64,000 bases of DNA from Paenibacillus sp. MAHUQ-63. GTDB taxonomy: Bacteria; Bacillota; Bacilli; Paenibacillales; NBRC-103111. Positions 36,395 to 44,751 of this stretch are shown piece by piece; within the stretch, counting starts at the first letter, position 1; every line of letters starts with the position of its first letter. The stretch is taken from NCBI RefSeq assembly GCF_028765165.1, contig NZ_JARADB010000004.1:186001-250000 (forward strand). The letters are read 5' to 3'. Both the position numbers and the translations under genes were made by a program. The notes under the pieces were generated by a model. It was not told the origin of the DNA and did no database searches. It saw nothing but the letters and a program-made list of their open reading frames with translations.

Positions 36395-37558
36395 ATGAGC
36401 ATACGCGCGCTTCTTAGCATCACACTTATACTGGCCATTGTACTCGGCCTCAACGGTTACATTGGCTGGCACGGTCAAGTTTTTCTGTCGAATCAACTCG
36501 GTCATTTCTTTCATGCCGGATGGTATTGGCCTGTTTTCTGGGTCGTTGCCTTATCGTATTTGCTGGCATGGGCAGGCTCCAAAGCGCTGCCGGCGGCCGC
36601 ATCCAGAGTATTGAAAATAATCGGTTCCTATTGGTTCGCCATTATGCAGTTCGGTTTTTTGCTGCTGCCATTGACTGACCTGGCGGCAGGAGTGCTCCAT
36701 CTGGCAGGCGTGTCTTCTCAGACCTACATTCCGTTCCTGGGATGGTTGGCCATAGCAATTATGGTACTTCTCATGCTGCGAGGTTCTTACAATGCACGGA
36801 GTCCTATCCTGAGGAAGTATGAGCTTACCGTTCCCAAACAAGCGGGAGACTGGAACCAACTGCGTGTCGCCGTCGCATCGGACATCCACTTGGGTTCCAT
36901 AGTCGGCAACCGCCATCTGCGCAAATTAGTAAAGCATGTGAACAGCTTAAAGCCCGATTTAATTCTTCTGCCTGGGGATGTCATTGATGATGATATTAGG
37001 CCGTTTATCCGTTATGATATGGGTACGACCATGCGGGAGCTTCAAGCTCCGCTTGGCATTTATGCCGTACTCGGCAATCATGAATACATAGGCGGCCACA
37101 TTCCTGCTTTTGTGGAACAAATGAACCGAATCGGCATACGCGTGCTCATGGACGAAGTCGTCCATATTCAGGATCGGATGTACATCGCCGGCCGAAAAGA
37201 CAAGGCGTCCGAGCGAATGGCCGGAGGACGTAAAGAACTGAAGGAACTGCTGACGGGAACAGACCCGGATCAGCCTATTATTGTGCTGGACCATCAACCT
37301 TATCATTTGGATAAGGCGGAACAAGCCGGAGCGGATGTCATGCTGTCAGGGCACACCCATCGAGGGCAAATCGCGCCGAACCATTTTATAACAGGAAGGC
37401 TTTTTGAGCTTGATTGGGGTTACATGCGCAAGGGGAGGCTGCATGCGATCGTCTCCTCCGGCTTCGGTACGTGGGGGCCACCGATCCGGCTAGGCAGCCG
37501 TTCGGAAATTATTGAGTTAGTCATTCATTTCAAAAGCAACGAGAAAGAAGAGGAGTAG
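36395..37558 (+). CDS. Membrane-anchored metallophosphoesterase
   Basis: A 387-residue protein with four to five N-terminal membrane helices (to about residue 130) followed by a calcineurin-like phosphoesterase domain. Metal-binding motifs occur in order: SDIHLGS, GDVIDDD, GNHEY, and GHTHRGQ near the end. It resembles the YkuE/YkoQ type; substrates are unknown. The last six residues are charged (EKEEE). The next gene starts five bases after the stop. Confidence 0.87.
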   Translation: MSIRALLSITLILAIVLGLNGYIGWHGQVFLSNQLGHFFHAGWYWPVFWVVALSYLLAWAGSKALPAAASRVLKIIGSYWFAIMQFGFLLLPLTDLAAGVLHLAGVSSQTYIPFLGWLAIAIMVLLMLRGSYNARSPILRKYELTVPKQAGDWNQLRVAVASDIHLGSIVGNRHLRKLVKHVNSLKPDLILLPGDVIDDDIRPFIRYDMGTTMRELQAPLGIYAVLGNHEYIGGHIPAFVEQMNRIGIRVLMDEVVHIQDRMYIAGRKDKASERMAGGRKELKELLTGTDPDQPIIVLDHQPYHLDKAEQAGADVMLSGHTHRGQIAPNHFITGRLFELDWGYMRKGRLHAIVSSGFGTWGPPIRLGSRSEIIELVIHFKSNEKEEE

Positions 37559-37563
37559 TCGAC

Positions 37564-38112
37564 ATGCAAGAAGCAGACAAAAAAACAATTACCCCAACAG
37601 AACTGGCAGCCGCCATGCTGCAGTTTACGATGAAAAGCATTGAAAATAGCTGGGATACAATGAAGCCGGCCGCTGCCGCCTATTTGGAAGACCCTGTACT
37701 TACGCAGGAAAAAGAAGATGAGCTTATCAAAGAGATTTACATAGCGGCTTTAGCCTTGGAAATTTACTGCATCCCGTATGCATTCGACGAAGGCATCGCT
37801 CGCCTCGTAAGCCTGGGGATGGGGGAGGTTATGGCTTCAAGCAACTTGTCCGAGCATCGCTTATCGGAATCCGTCAGTCAACACTATCTTCCGCGCTTGG
37901 AAACCGTAAGCTTATCGTCTCCTGCCGATCTCGCTTTAGCCCTGGCCCAAGAAGCGGCAAGTATTTTGTATGACCGATTAGAGCTTCCGCTCAAACCGGC
38001 GGAACCGACGAACAGCTTGCTGTGGGTGAAGCTATTTCCTTTTCTCGTTCAGCACGTCGGGAAATGGCCGATTCTATCCACCAATTTCGAAGTTACGACA
38101 GAGCGGAGGTAG
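37564..38112 (+). CDS. Hypothetical protein
   Basis: A soluble, mostly helical protein of 182 residues with Ala/Leu-rich segments (IAALALEIYCIP, DLALALAQEAASILYD). I do not recognise it. GAAGAGGAG precedes ATG 37564, and the CobW-type gene follows after six bases, so the three genes from 36395 to 39204 are likely one operon. Position alone hints at a metal- or envelope-related role. Confidence 0.7.
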   Translation: MQEADKKTITPTELAAAMLQFTMKSIENSWDTMKPAAAAYLEDPVLTQEKEDELIKEIYIAALALEIYCIPYAFDEGIARLVSLGMGEVMASSNLSEHRLSESVSQHYLPRLETVSLSSPADLALALAQEAASILYDRLELPLKPAEPTNSLLWVKLFPFLVQHVGKWPILSTNFEVTTERR

Positions 38113-38118
38113 AGACAT

Positions 38119-39204
38119 TTGGTTGCAACTAAAAGAGTTACCGTGTATATTTTATCCGGCTTCCTCGGCAGCGGTAAAACGACCTTATTAACAAGAGCGA
38201 TCGACCACTTCACCGAAGCGGGACGCAAGCCCGCCGTCATCATGAATGAAATCGGCGAGGTGAATTTGGACGGTCAGCTGCTGGCCGGTGAAGTACCGAT
38301 GTCTGAGCTGCTGGGTGGCTGCATTTGCTGCTCGAGCCGGGGCGATTTGGCGACAGCTCTCAATGAGCTAGTAACCGAAGAGCGGCCCGACATAATTTTC
38401 ATCGAGTCTACGGGCATCGCGAACCCGATGGAAATTATCGATGAAGTGACAGACGCTTCCCTGATCATACCTGTAGAGCTCAGAGCGCTTATCACCGTAG
38501 TCGATGCCCCTCACCTGCTGGAGCTAAGCCGGACTAGCCGAGGCAAGACTTACCGCCTCATGCAAGACCAAATCCGTACAGCCAACCTGCTGCTCCTGAA
38601 CAAAACGGATTTGCTGGACAGCCAAGCACTTCAGGAAGTGGATGCCCTTGTGCGTGAGTGGAATCCGTATGCGACCGTTAACTTTACAGTCTTTAGTCAA
38701 ATCGAAATGAGCCTGCTTGAAGAACTGGAGAACGAGACGATCCCTGCTCCTTCTGATCGACAGTCAACAGTCGATGCAGAGCATGCGCACGATCACGGCC
38801 ACGGTCACGACCATACCCACGATGACCATAGTCATGACCATGACCATGACCATAACCATAATAACGACCACGACCATAATCATCACCATCACCACCACCA
38901 GTCCCACAGTCATGTAATGGCGTATACGCACTTTTTTGAACGGGCTGTAGATAGCAATGCCTTCGAGGAGTTTGTCAGCAAGCTTCCTCAAGAAGTATAC
39001 CGCGCAAAAGGTATTCTCAGCTTTTCCGATACGTCAAGCCGCTTCCTATTCCAATATGCGTACAGGGAAATGGATTTCGTTAAAATTACACCTAAGGGCG
39101 AGGTACCTGACGTCGCCGTATTCATTGGAGAAAATTTCTCCAAGGACGCCGTACGCTCAGCATTGCTTCAATTGGAAGCTATGACAGAAACGGCTGCCCA
39201 ATAA
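38119..39204 (+). CDS. CobW/COG0523 family metal-chaperone GTPase
   Basis: A 361-residue G3E GTPase of the CobW C-terminal family, many members of which deliver zinc and are Zur-controlled. It has Walker A GFLGSGKTTLL (residues 14-24), the metal-binding GGCICC (C68-C71), ESTGIANPME and NKTDLL. A very His/Asp-rich stretch spans about residues 222-265, then the CobW C-terminal domain (VYRAKGILSF). The start is TTG 38119 after GCGGAGGTAGAG. A Zur-like gene lies downstream beyond an IS element, which supports zinc as the metal. No Zur box is obvious upstream. Confidence 0.88.
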   Translation: MVATKRVTVYILSGFLGSGKTTLLTRAIDHFTEAGRKPAVIMNEIGEVNLDGQLLAGEVPMSELLGGCICCSSRGDLATALNELVTEERPDIIFIESTGIANPMEIIDEVTDASLIIPVELRALITVVDAPHLLELSRTSRGKTYRLMQDQIRTANLLLLNKTDLLDSQALQEVDALVREWNPYATVNFTVFSQIEMSLLEELENETIPAPSDRQSTVDAEHAHDHGHGHDHTHDDHSHDHDHDHNHNNDHDHNHHHHHHQSHSHVMAYTHFFERAVDSNAFEEFVSKLPQEVYRAKGILSFSDTSSRFLFQYAYREMDFVKITPKGEVPDVAVFIGENFSKDAVRSALLQLEAMTETAAQ

Positions 39205-39214
39205 ATATTCAAAT

Positions 39215-39246
39215 GAATCCCGGCTTGAAGCCGTGGATTCTTTTTG
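39215..39246 (+). terminator. Terminator after the CobW-type gene
   Basis: A stem GAATCC..GGCT / AGCC..GGATTC with a small internal bulge, followed by five to six T. Confidence 0.8.
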
Positions 39247-39329
39247 GTTTGCAAAGGAGGTCTCTGCTTGACGACTCGTGTAACCTCCGGTTCTTCGGCC
39301 TTCTGGGCACTATCCCGATGACTCAGAAT

Positions 39330-39395
39330 GAGAGCAGACGCACCAGAGGCTGAGAGCAGACGTACCAGAAGCAGAGAGCTGACGCACTAGAGGCG
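39330..39395. repeat. Three tandem copies of a 22-bp unit
   Basis: Units at 39330-39351, 39352-39373 and 39374-39395 share the pattern GAGAGCAGACGCACCAGAGG with a few substitutions. They lie in a non-coding gap between the CobW-type gene and the insertion element. Confidence 0.85.
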
Positions 39396-39418
39396 TAGAA
39401 GTGAAATGCAGACCGAAT

Positions 39419-40686
39419 CTTCTTAGCACAAAAATATTGTGTGAATTGCGAGCTGCCTTGGTCGCTACGAAGTAGCATGCTATACCGACATGGAAGGTAT
39501 GTTTCAGGTCAAAGTAAAGTACACAAAACAGGTTGGAGACTTAGTCTGGTAATGGCAAAGAGGCAAAGAGACGTACTTCTCATGAAAGCGGCGGTGACGG
39601 CTGGAAAGGCTGGGGCAGTCCGCTGGAGAGGGCGGGTTTGAGCGCCACCATGTTTTGCGCTACAACGCGTCCAGGATTCGCGCATAAGCGGGTCAAGTGC
39701 TGAAAGATGGGAAGATGCTGCAAGGAGAGATTGATTTTGAAGCAGAATTCATCCAAATACAGTTGGAGATGTTTCCTGCCGATACCATGAAAAGTGTCAT
39801 TAATGAACTTACCTGCCTGAGCAGCATATGCAAGGAGATGTCTGAAACGCTTGGGGTGAAAACGCCCGGTAACAAACTCTACGTTAGCTGCAGTTGACTC
39901 GATATGTTGTTTGGAGAAAGCTGTGGCTGCGGCTCGTTGAAGCATTTTGTTACGAACATGCAAAGTGGATACGAGTTTGATTTTGAGATAGGAGGTTTCG
40001 CCTTGATCGTTAAGTGAGGAGCCTGCCAAGAGGAAGTGTTGGCTGGGATGGTTGCGAAAATAAGGATTATAGGGTCTTCCGTAGACTGCCGTATTTACTT
40101 GGGTGGTACCGGAAAGTAAAATGCTTTGGTCCGCTATATGAATGGCTTGACGAATTTTGTGCAGGATGAGCCAGGCCGTTTTGTACGTCACACGAATGAT
40201 CCGGGAGAGTGCGACGGCGTTAATGCCTTGTTCTGTTCGAGATACCAAGAAAATAGCCGTTAGCCATTTATGTAAAGAAGTGCGACTTCCTGCCATGATG
40301 GTGCCGGCGGTTAGAGAGGTTTGATGGCGGCAACGAAGACACTCGAAAAGAGGAAGCCGACGCGTACGAATCAAATACTCTTGTGTATGAGAGCAATGAG
40401 GACAAACGAACCCTGAAGGCCATTTCATATGGTAGAAGAAATCGATGCAAGATTCTTCGGTGGGGAATTGCTGCTGAAGCTGCTCAAGGGTACAAATGGA
40501 AGAAAGTTGGAATAGATTGTCCAAGAAGACACCTCCTGGAAGGAACGTTTGTTCTTGTTTATAGTATATCGAACATGTGTTCCTTGTGCAACTGTTTTTT
40601 TGTGACAGAGTGGAGTGGAGAAGGCTTGGAAGATGCATGGCGGAGTCTGTAGATAGTGACTGAGCTAAAGGGATAGTGCTAAGAAG
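39419..40686 (-). mobile_element. IS1595-like insertion element (borders tentative)
   Basis: An 11-base inverted repeat, CTTCTTAGCAC at 39419-39429 and GTGCTAAGAAG at 40676-40686, brackets the transposase gene. I see no target duplication outside it, so either these are not the true ends or the copy is old. The element separates the CobW-type gene from zur. Confidence 0.5.
39580..40524 (-). CDS. IS1595-like transposase, possibly degenerate
   Basis: A 314-residue transposase. The N-terminal zinc ribbon (CPHCSHTQEYLIRTRRLPLF, then CLRC) and the helix-turn-helix-like part (SLHKWLTAIFLVSRTEQGI) fit the IS1595 family. The C-terminal GIGRKHLQLYLDEFCFKIN also matches. Where the first catalytic aspartate is expected the sequence reads QVNTAVYGRPY, with no acidic residue, so activity is doubtful. 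TTG 40524 is chosen because GGAGGTGTC lies just upstream on the minus strand; a longer frame to 40638 has no such site. Confidence 0.75.
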   Translation of the reverse strand: MDNLFQLSSICTLEQLQQQFPTEESCIDFFYHMKWPSGFVCPHCSHTQEYLIRTRRLPLFECLRCRHQTSLTAGTIMAGSRTSLHKWLTAIFLVSRTEQGINAVALSRIIRVTYKTAWLILHKIRQAIHIADQSILLSGTTQVNTAVYGRPYNPYFRNHPSQHFLLAGSSLNDQGETSYLKIKLVSTLHVRNKMLQRAAATAFSKQHIESTAANVEFVTGRFHPKRFRHLLAYAAQAGKFINDTFHGIGRKHLQLYLDEFCFKINLSLQHLPIFQHLTRLCANPGRVVAQNMVALKPALSSGLPQPFQPSPPLS

Positions 40687-40845
40687 GGGGCCTGAAAGAG
40701 ATTATGCTCCCGCTAGACTGAACCAATTTATGTAAAAAAAAGATAATAAATAGTTCAAATTCAAGTGAGAAGCGTGGCTCGCCACTTGACGCAGGTGGTC
40801 GATTTGCTGCACTATGAGAGTAGAACATTTTATGACAGAGGGGTA

Positions 40846-41304
40846 ATGCAAGTGGGCACTCATACGCACACGATTGACGAGATGCTAAAGGCCATGGCCC
40901 AGCAAGGCTGGAGAATTACCGAGCAGCGCAGAAGTTTGGCGACATTATTCGCGGAATCCGGAAGTTATTTATCGCCGAAAGACGTTTATGAATACATGAA
41001 AGTCAAATATCCGGGTGTGAGTTTTGATACGGTTTATCGGAACCTTCGTTTGTTGAGTGAAATGGGCGTTCTTGAACAGTTTCATTTGGCAGATGGTTTG
41101 AAGTTCAAAGCCAGCTGTTTAAACCATCATCATCATCATATGATCTGTGTGAGCTGCGAGAAGACGGTGACTTTCGAATTTTGCCCGATGAAGATGGTCA
41201 AGGATTTGCCGGAGAGCTTTGAGATTCAGAGCCACCGTTTCGAAATATTCGGCTATTGTGCTGACTGCAAGAAGTCCGCGTCAACTGAGCCGCTACAACA
41301 TTAA
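40846..41304 (+). CDS. zur: Fur family regulator, Zur type
   Basis: A 152-residue Fur-family repressor, closest by eye to B. subtilis Zur, which represses zinc uptake and zinc-saving genes. The DNA-binding part has YLSPKDVYEYMKVKYPGVSFDTVYRNLRLL. The metal sites include HHHHHMICVSCEK, then CPM, and the structural-zinc partner CADC. AGAGGGGTA precedes ATG 40846; an extension to 40765 is unlikely to be real. Zur rather than PerR is favoured by the FDTVYRNL and HRFEIFGYC pattern. Confidence 0.85.
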   Translation: MQVGTHTHTIDEMLKAMAQQGWRITEQRRSLATLFAESGSYLSPKDVYEYMKVKYPGVSFDTVYRNLRLLSEMGVLEQFHLADGLKFKASCLNHHHHHMICVSCEKTVTFEFCPMKMVKDLPESFEIQSHRFEIFGYCADCKKSASTEPLQH

Positions 41305-41338
41305 GAAGTCGTGGAACTTTAGGTTCCGCGGCTTTTTT
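41305..41338 (+). terminator. Terminator after zur
   Basis: A stem GTGGAAC / GTTCCGC, extended at the base by AAG and CTT, with a short loop and six T. Confidence 0.85.
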
Positions 41339-41378
41339 AATTGGCAAAACGATAAAATGAATATAATCATTCGTTCCA

Positions 41379-41406
41379 TTGCGATAAAGATCCGAGGTGT
41401 TATAAT
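41379..41406 (+). promoter_or_regulatory. Promoter of the ABC-F leader
   Basis: TTGCGA at 41379 and a perfect TATAAT at 41401 with a 16-base spacer. The start of RNA would be near 41413, about 255 bases before the ABC-F start codon. Confidence 0.75.
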
Positions 41407-41446
41407 GGAACCATCATCTTGAAGAATTCGGAGGTATCCTTAGACG

Positions 41447-41461
41447 ATGTGGATCATGTAG
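41447..41461 (+). CDS. Leader peptide MWIM (upstream ORF)
   Basis: ATG TGG ATC ATG TAG follows a strong GGAGGT (41430-41435) at 11 bases. A translated ORF of only four codons in a long leader is a known way to sense ribosome-targeting drugs through stalling. That it is translated is inferred from the ribosome binding site. Confidence 0.55.
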   Translation: MWIM

Positions 41462-41637
41462 CCTAACTCTTCTGCTCTAACGAAAATATTCGTTTACAAG
41501 CAGACTCTACGTGCATTTGGGTAGAGCGAGTGGGATACGTATGTCTAAAGGATAAGACTCCATCCGGAGGCTTCTTTGCGCATACTTTATTCATGACTTG
41601 TTCTTCCTGACCGTAGGCTCTGGCTTACGGTTTTTTT
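41462..41637 (+). promoter_or_regulatory. Putative antibiotic-responsive attenuator of the ABC-F gene
   Basis: The leader ends in an intrinsic terminator at 41611-41637: CCGTAGGC / GCTTACGG, loop TCTG, then seven T. It stands only 15 bases before the ribosome binding site of the ABC-F gene. Upstream are further hairpins (AACGAA / TTCGTT near 41480; CTCTAC / GTAGAG near 41500-41527; ACTCC / GGAGG near 41558) that could offer alternative pairing. The layout matches known attenuators such as those of vmlR and lmo0919. Confidence 0.65.
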
Positions 41638-41667
41638 GATTTGTTTAAAAAAAGGAGAGATGAGTCT

Positions 41668-43515
41668 ATGACTTTACTTATAAAAGCAATGAATGTGAAG
41701 AAGGAGTTTGCCGGGAGGCTCTTATTTGAAGATGTGGGCTTTGAAGTGAGTGCCGGCGAACGAATAACGATTTATGGGCGCAACGGTGTGGGCAAAACGA
41801 CTCTGCTTCGCGTACTGGCCGGCAAGCTGGAACCCGAGAAAGGAAACGTGGAACGGAGGCTGCCACTGGAGCAGTGGGGATGGATGGGCCAACTGTCGGA
41901 GGAGGATGAGGAGAAGATCACCCTTGTTTATGTGGAGGAGGGCAGTCCGGAGCATAGCGCGGCGAAACGCAGATTAAAGGAGCTGGAGACATGCATGCAG
42001 GATGTATCGGCTGCGGAAATGGAAGACGTGTTCGCTGCCTATGAAGAGGCGGCAGAGCGGTATATGCAGCTGGACGGCTACCGCTGGGAAGTTCAGGTGG
42101 AACGCAAGCTGCTGGAGCTCGGACTCGGCCGTGAGCTGTGGGAACAGCCGCTTGGCCAGTTGAGCGGCGGACAGAAGACGCGAGCTCAACTGGCTCGTCT
42201 GATGGTGCTGGAGCCGCAGCTGCTACTGCTCGACGAGCCGACGAATCATCTCGACGCGGCCTCGCTGGAATGGCTCGAGGCCTGGCTGCGCGCCTATCCA
42301 GGTACGGTCGTCTTCGTTTCGCATGACCGCCACTTCATGGACCGCGTGGCGACCTCTCTTGTTGAGCTGACGTCAACCGGCAGTCGTAAGTTCCGGGGCG
42401 GGTACACGGATTATACCCGCCAGAAAGAGCTGGAGCTGCGAACGCAGGAGCAGCTTTACAGGAAGCAGCAGCGCATGCGCGAGCAGCTGGAGGAGAGCAT
42501 ACGCACGTATCGGCAGTGGTTTCACAAAGGCGAGAAAAGTGCCAGCAAGGCGGAAGTGCCGATACAGCGCGTTTATTTCCAAGCCCGGGCGGGCACGCAT
42601 GTTTCGCGAATGAACGCGAAAATGAAGGAGCTCGAGCGCTTGGAAGCGGACCGCGTGGAGAAGCCGCGGGAAGCGGCCCAGCTGAAAGTGAAGCTGGGGG
42701 CAAGTGAATTCGCGGCGCACTCCCTAGTGCGCCTGGAGCGGGTCGCTTTCGGTTACGGCGACCGCGAGCTGTTCGCTGAGCTGAACCTCAGCGTTGATCG
42801 TGGTGACCGTTTGGCCGTGCTCGGCCCGAACGGTACCGGCAAAACGACGCTGCTGAAGCTGCTCGTCGGCGAGCTGCAGCCCGCTGCCGGTCAGGTGCGG
42901 CAGCATCCGCAAGCGTCAATCGGTTACTTCTCGCAAGAGCTCGAGCATCTCGATGACGGAGTAACCTTGCTGGACAGCATGTTGGCGCTGCCAGGCATGA
43001 CGCAAACCGAGGCCCGCACGATTCTGGGCTGCTTCCTCTTCTCCGGTGAGGAGGTACGCAAGCGCATCGGCGATCTGAGCATGGGCGAGCGCTGCCGGCT
43101 CGCCTTCCTCAAGCTGCTCTTCAGCGGCGCCAACTTGCTGGTGCTGGATGAGCCGACGAATTATTTGGATATCGATTCGCGGGAACGAATTGAACAGGCG
43201 CTGCTGAACTACACCGGCGCCATGGTCATTGTCTCGCACGACCGCTACTTCATTCGCAAGGTGGCGGCGAAGCTCCTGTGGCTAGATGCGGAGCGCAGCC
43301 CGACGTTCTTCGACGGCACTTACGATGAGTATGCGGAAGCGAGTCAGCGAAGTGAACGCACGCCGGAGCAGCTTGCGCGGGCGAACGAAAGGCGGCAGCT
43401 GGAACTGACGCTCGCTCAGCTAATAAGTGAGGGCGAATGGAGCGCTGAGCAGGCAGCCGCTCAATTGCAGCAAATCCGAGTGATCAAGTCCAAGCTCGCG
43501 GAGCTGCAAGAATAA
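41668..43515 (+). CDS. ABC-F family ATPase, probable ribosome protection protein
   Basis: A 615-residue protein with two ABC domains and no membrane part. Walker A motifs are GRNGVGKTTLLRVLAG near residue 39 and GPNGTGKTTLLKLLVG near 388. Signature motifs are LSGGQKTRAQLA and LSMGERCRLAFL, each followed by LDEPTN. A long charged linker with helices (about 235-355) would reach the peptidyl transferase centre. A C-terminal helical extension follows the second domain. AAAGGAGAG precedes ATG 41668. Antibiotic resistance is likely given the attenuator, but the drug class is unknown. Confidence 0.85.
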   Translation: MTLLIKAMNVKKEFAGRLLFEDVGFEVSAGERITIYGRNGVGKTTLLRVLAGKLEPEKGNVERRLPLEQWGWMGQLSEEDEEKITLVYVEEGSPEHSAAKRRLKELETCMQDVSAAEMEDVFAAYEEAAERYMQLDGYRWEVQVERKLLELGLGRELWEQPLGQLSGGQKTRAQLARLMVLEPQLLLLDEPTNHLDAASLEWLEAWLRAYPGTVVFVSHDRHFMDRVATSLVELTSTGSRKFRGGYTDYTRQKELELRTQEQLYRKQQRMREQLEESIRTYRQWFHKGEKSASKAEVPIQRVYFQARAGTHVSRMNAKMKELERLEADRVEKPREAAQLKVKLGASEFAAHSLVRLERVAFGYGDRELFAELNLSVDRGDRLAVLGPNGTGKTTLLKLLVGELQPAAGQVRQHPQASIGYFSQELEHLDDGVTLLDSMLALPGMTQTEARTILGCFLFSGEEVRKRIGDLSMGERCRLAFLKLLFSGANLLVLDEPTNYLDIDSRERIEQALLNYTGAMVIVSHDRYFIRKVAAKLLWLDAERSPTFFDGTYDEYAEASQRSERTPEQLARANERRQLELTLAQLISEGEWSAEQAAAQLQQIRVIKSKLAELQE

Positions 43516-43561
43516 GCAAATAAGCCGGGGCGTACCAAGGGTACGCTTCCGGCTTATTTGC
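43516..43561. terminator. Bidirectional terminator between the ABC-F and deacetylase genes
   Basis: A 13-bp outer stem GCAAATAAGCCGG / CCGGCTTATTTGC and an inner stem CGTACC / GGTACG. It overlaps the last codons of the convergent deacetylase gene. Confidence 0.88.
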
Positions 43562-44594
43562 TTTTGGCTACATGCAGCAGCTCAGGCACGGTGACGAACG
43601 TGTAGCCGGCTGCTTTGAGCTTGGCGATCATTGGGGCGATGGCCTGCACGGTACCCGACAAATCCTGACTCTCCGCTCCTCCGGAGTGCTGCAGGATAAT
43701 CGAACCCGGCTTCGTTTGCTGCATGATGTTCTGCAGCACCTGATCGGCATTCAGCGACTTCCAATCGAGTGAATCGACATTCCAATTCACGATCAAATAA
43801 TGATGATCAGCCACCCATCTGACTTGCTCCTCATTGATAGCGCCGTAGGGCGGACGAATTAATTTGGGGGCATAGCCGATGAGGCCCTGCAGTACATTCT
43901 CGGTATTCATAATTTGGCCTTGAAACTTGTCCACGGAGAGTGTCGGCAAATTGGCATGGCTGTAGGAGTGATTGCCAATGACATGGCCTTCCCGGGCTAT
44001 GCGTCTCACGACATCCGGATGAGTGTTGGCTTGGGACCCCAGAACAAAAAATGTCGCTTTCACTTGGCTTGCTTTCAGCGCATCGAGCACCTTGGGAGTG
44101 AAACGGGTATCCGGTCCGTCATCGAAAGTAAGGGCAACCTTCTTCTCTTGGCTGGAGCCGCGCAGTTTGAAGGTGTCCGGGTATTTCGCAACCAATTGTG
44201 AAAGGGTCAGCTTTTTCTGAGATATGCGGACTTGGCCTTGATTTTTTTGGACGGGTACAGACGGTTTCTTGGATGATTCGGGATGCGCTGATTTCTTAGA
44301 TACTTTGGGCGTCGGACTTGGTGTAGCTGCCGTCGGCGCTGATTTTGGCAAGGCTGTTGCCGCAGGTGAAAGTGTTAATGTCGGTATAAGTGTTGGCACG
44401 GGTGTTTCTGATGGACTTGCCGGCGGTTCTGTGTCAAAGACGCTTTCATCGTTGCTTGACGATGCAGATAGCTCTTGATCATCTGCATGTGTGTGCTGTA
44501 CAGAATGCTGATCGTGATATGGCTTGCTTTTGGGCACAGCGCAGCCGGCCGTTAGCAGGCATGCGATGGCAGCAGACCAAACCCATTTGGTCAT
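43554..44594 (-). CDS. Polysaccharide deacetylase lipoprotein (NodB domain)
   Basis: A 346-residue exported carbohydrate esterase. A signal peptide ends in the lipobox LLTAGC (Cys18). A Ser/Thr/Pro-rich linker runs to about residue 120, then the NodB domain with TFDDGPD (catalytic and metal aspartates), HSYSH, RPPYG and the D-W motif. Near the end the usual L-x-H-x-x is ILQHSGG. Family members deacetylate peptidoglycan or poly-GlcNAc; this substrate is unknown. GGAGGGG precedes the start at 44594. Confidence 0.9.
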   Translation of the reverse strand: MTKWVWSAAIACLLTAGCAVPKSKPYHDQHSVQHTHADDQELSASSSNDESVFDTEPPASPSETPVPTLIPTLTLSPAATALPKSAPTAATPSPTPKVSKKSAHPESSKKPSVPVQKNQGQVRISQKKLTLSQLVAKYPDTFKLRGSSQEKKVALTFDDGPDTRFTPKVLDALKASQVKATFFVLGSQANTHPDVVRRIAREGHVIGNHSYSHANLPTLSVDKFQGQIMNTENVLQGLIGYAPKLIRPPYGAINEEQVRWVADHHYLIVNWNVDSLDWKSLNADQVLQNIMQQTKPGSIILQHSGGAESQDLSGTVQAIAPMIAKLKAAGYTFVTVPELLHVAKSK

Positions 44595-44751
44595 GGCAAT
44601 TCCCCTCCGAGCATTGTGAATATGCTCTATTTTCTGTTAAGAAGGGGCATCCTATCCTGTGAAATAAAGGAAAGCTAGGCTTGGCATGAACTATTTCGTG
44701 CCGCCGACCGTCATTACATATACCAAAAGCCGACAGGAAAGGGGTGAGGAT

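Noticed and set aside
39330..39395. Three 22-bp repeats considered as a CRISPR fragment
   Set aside because: The units are directly adjacent with no spacers, and no cas genes are present.
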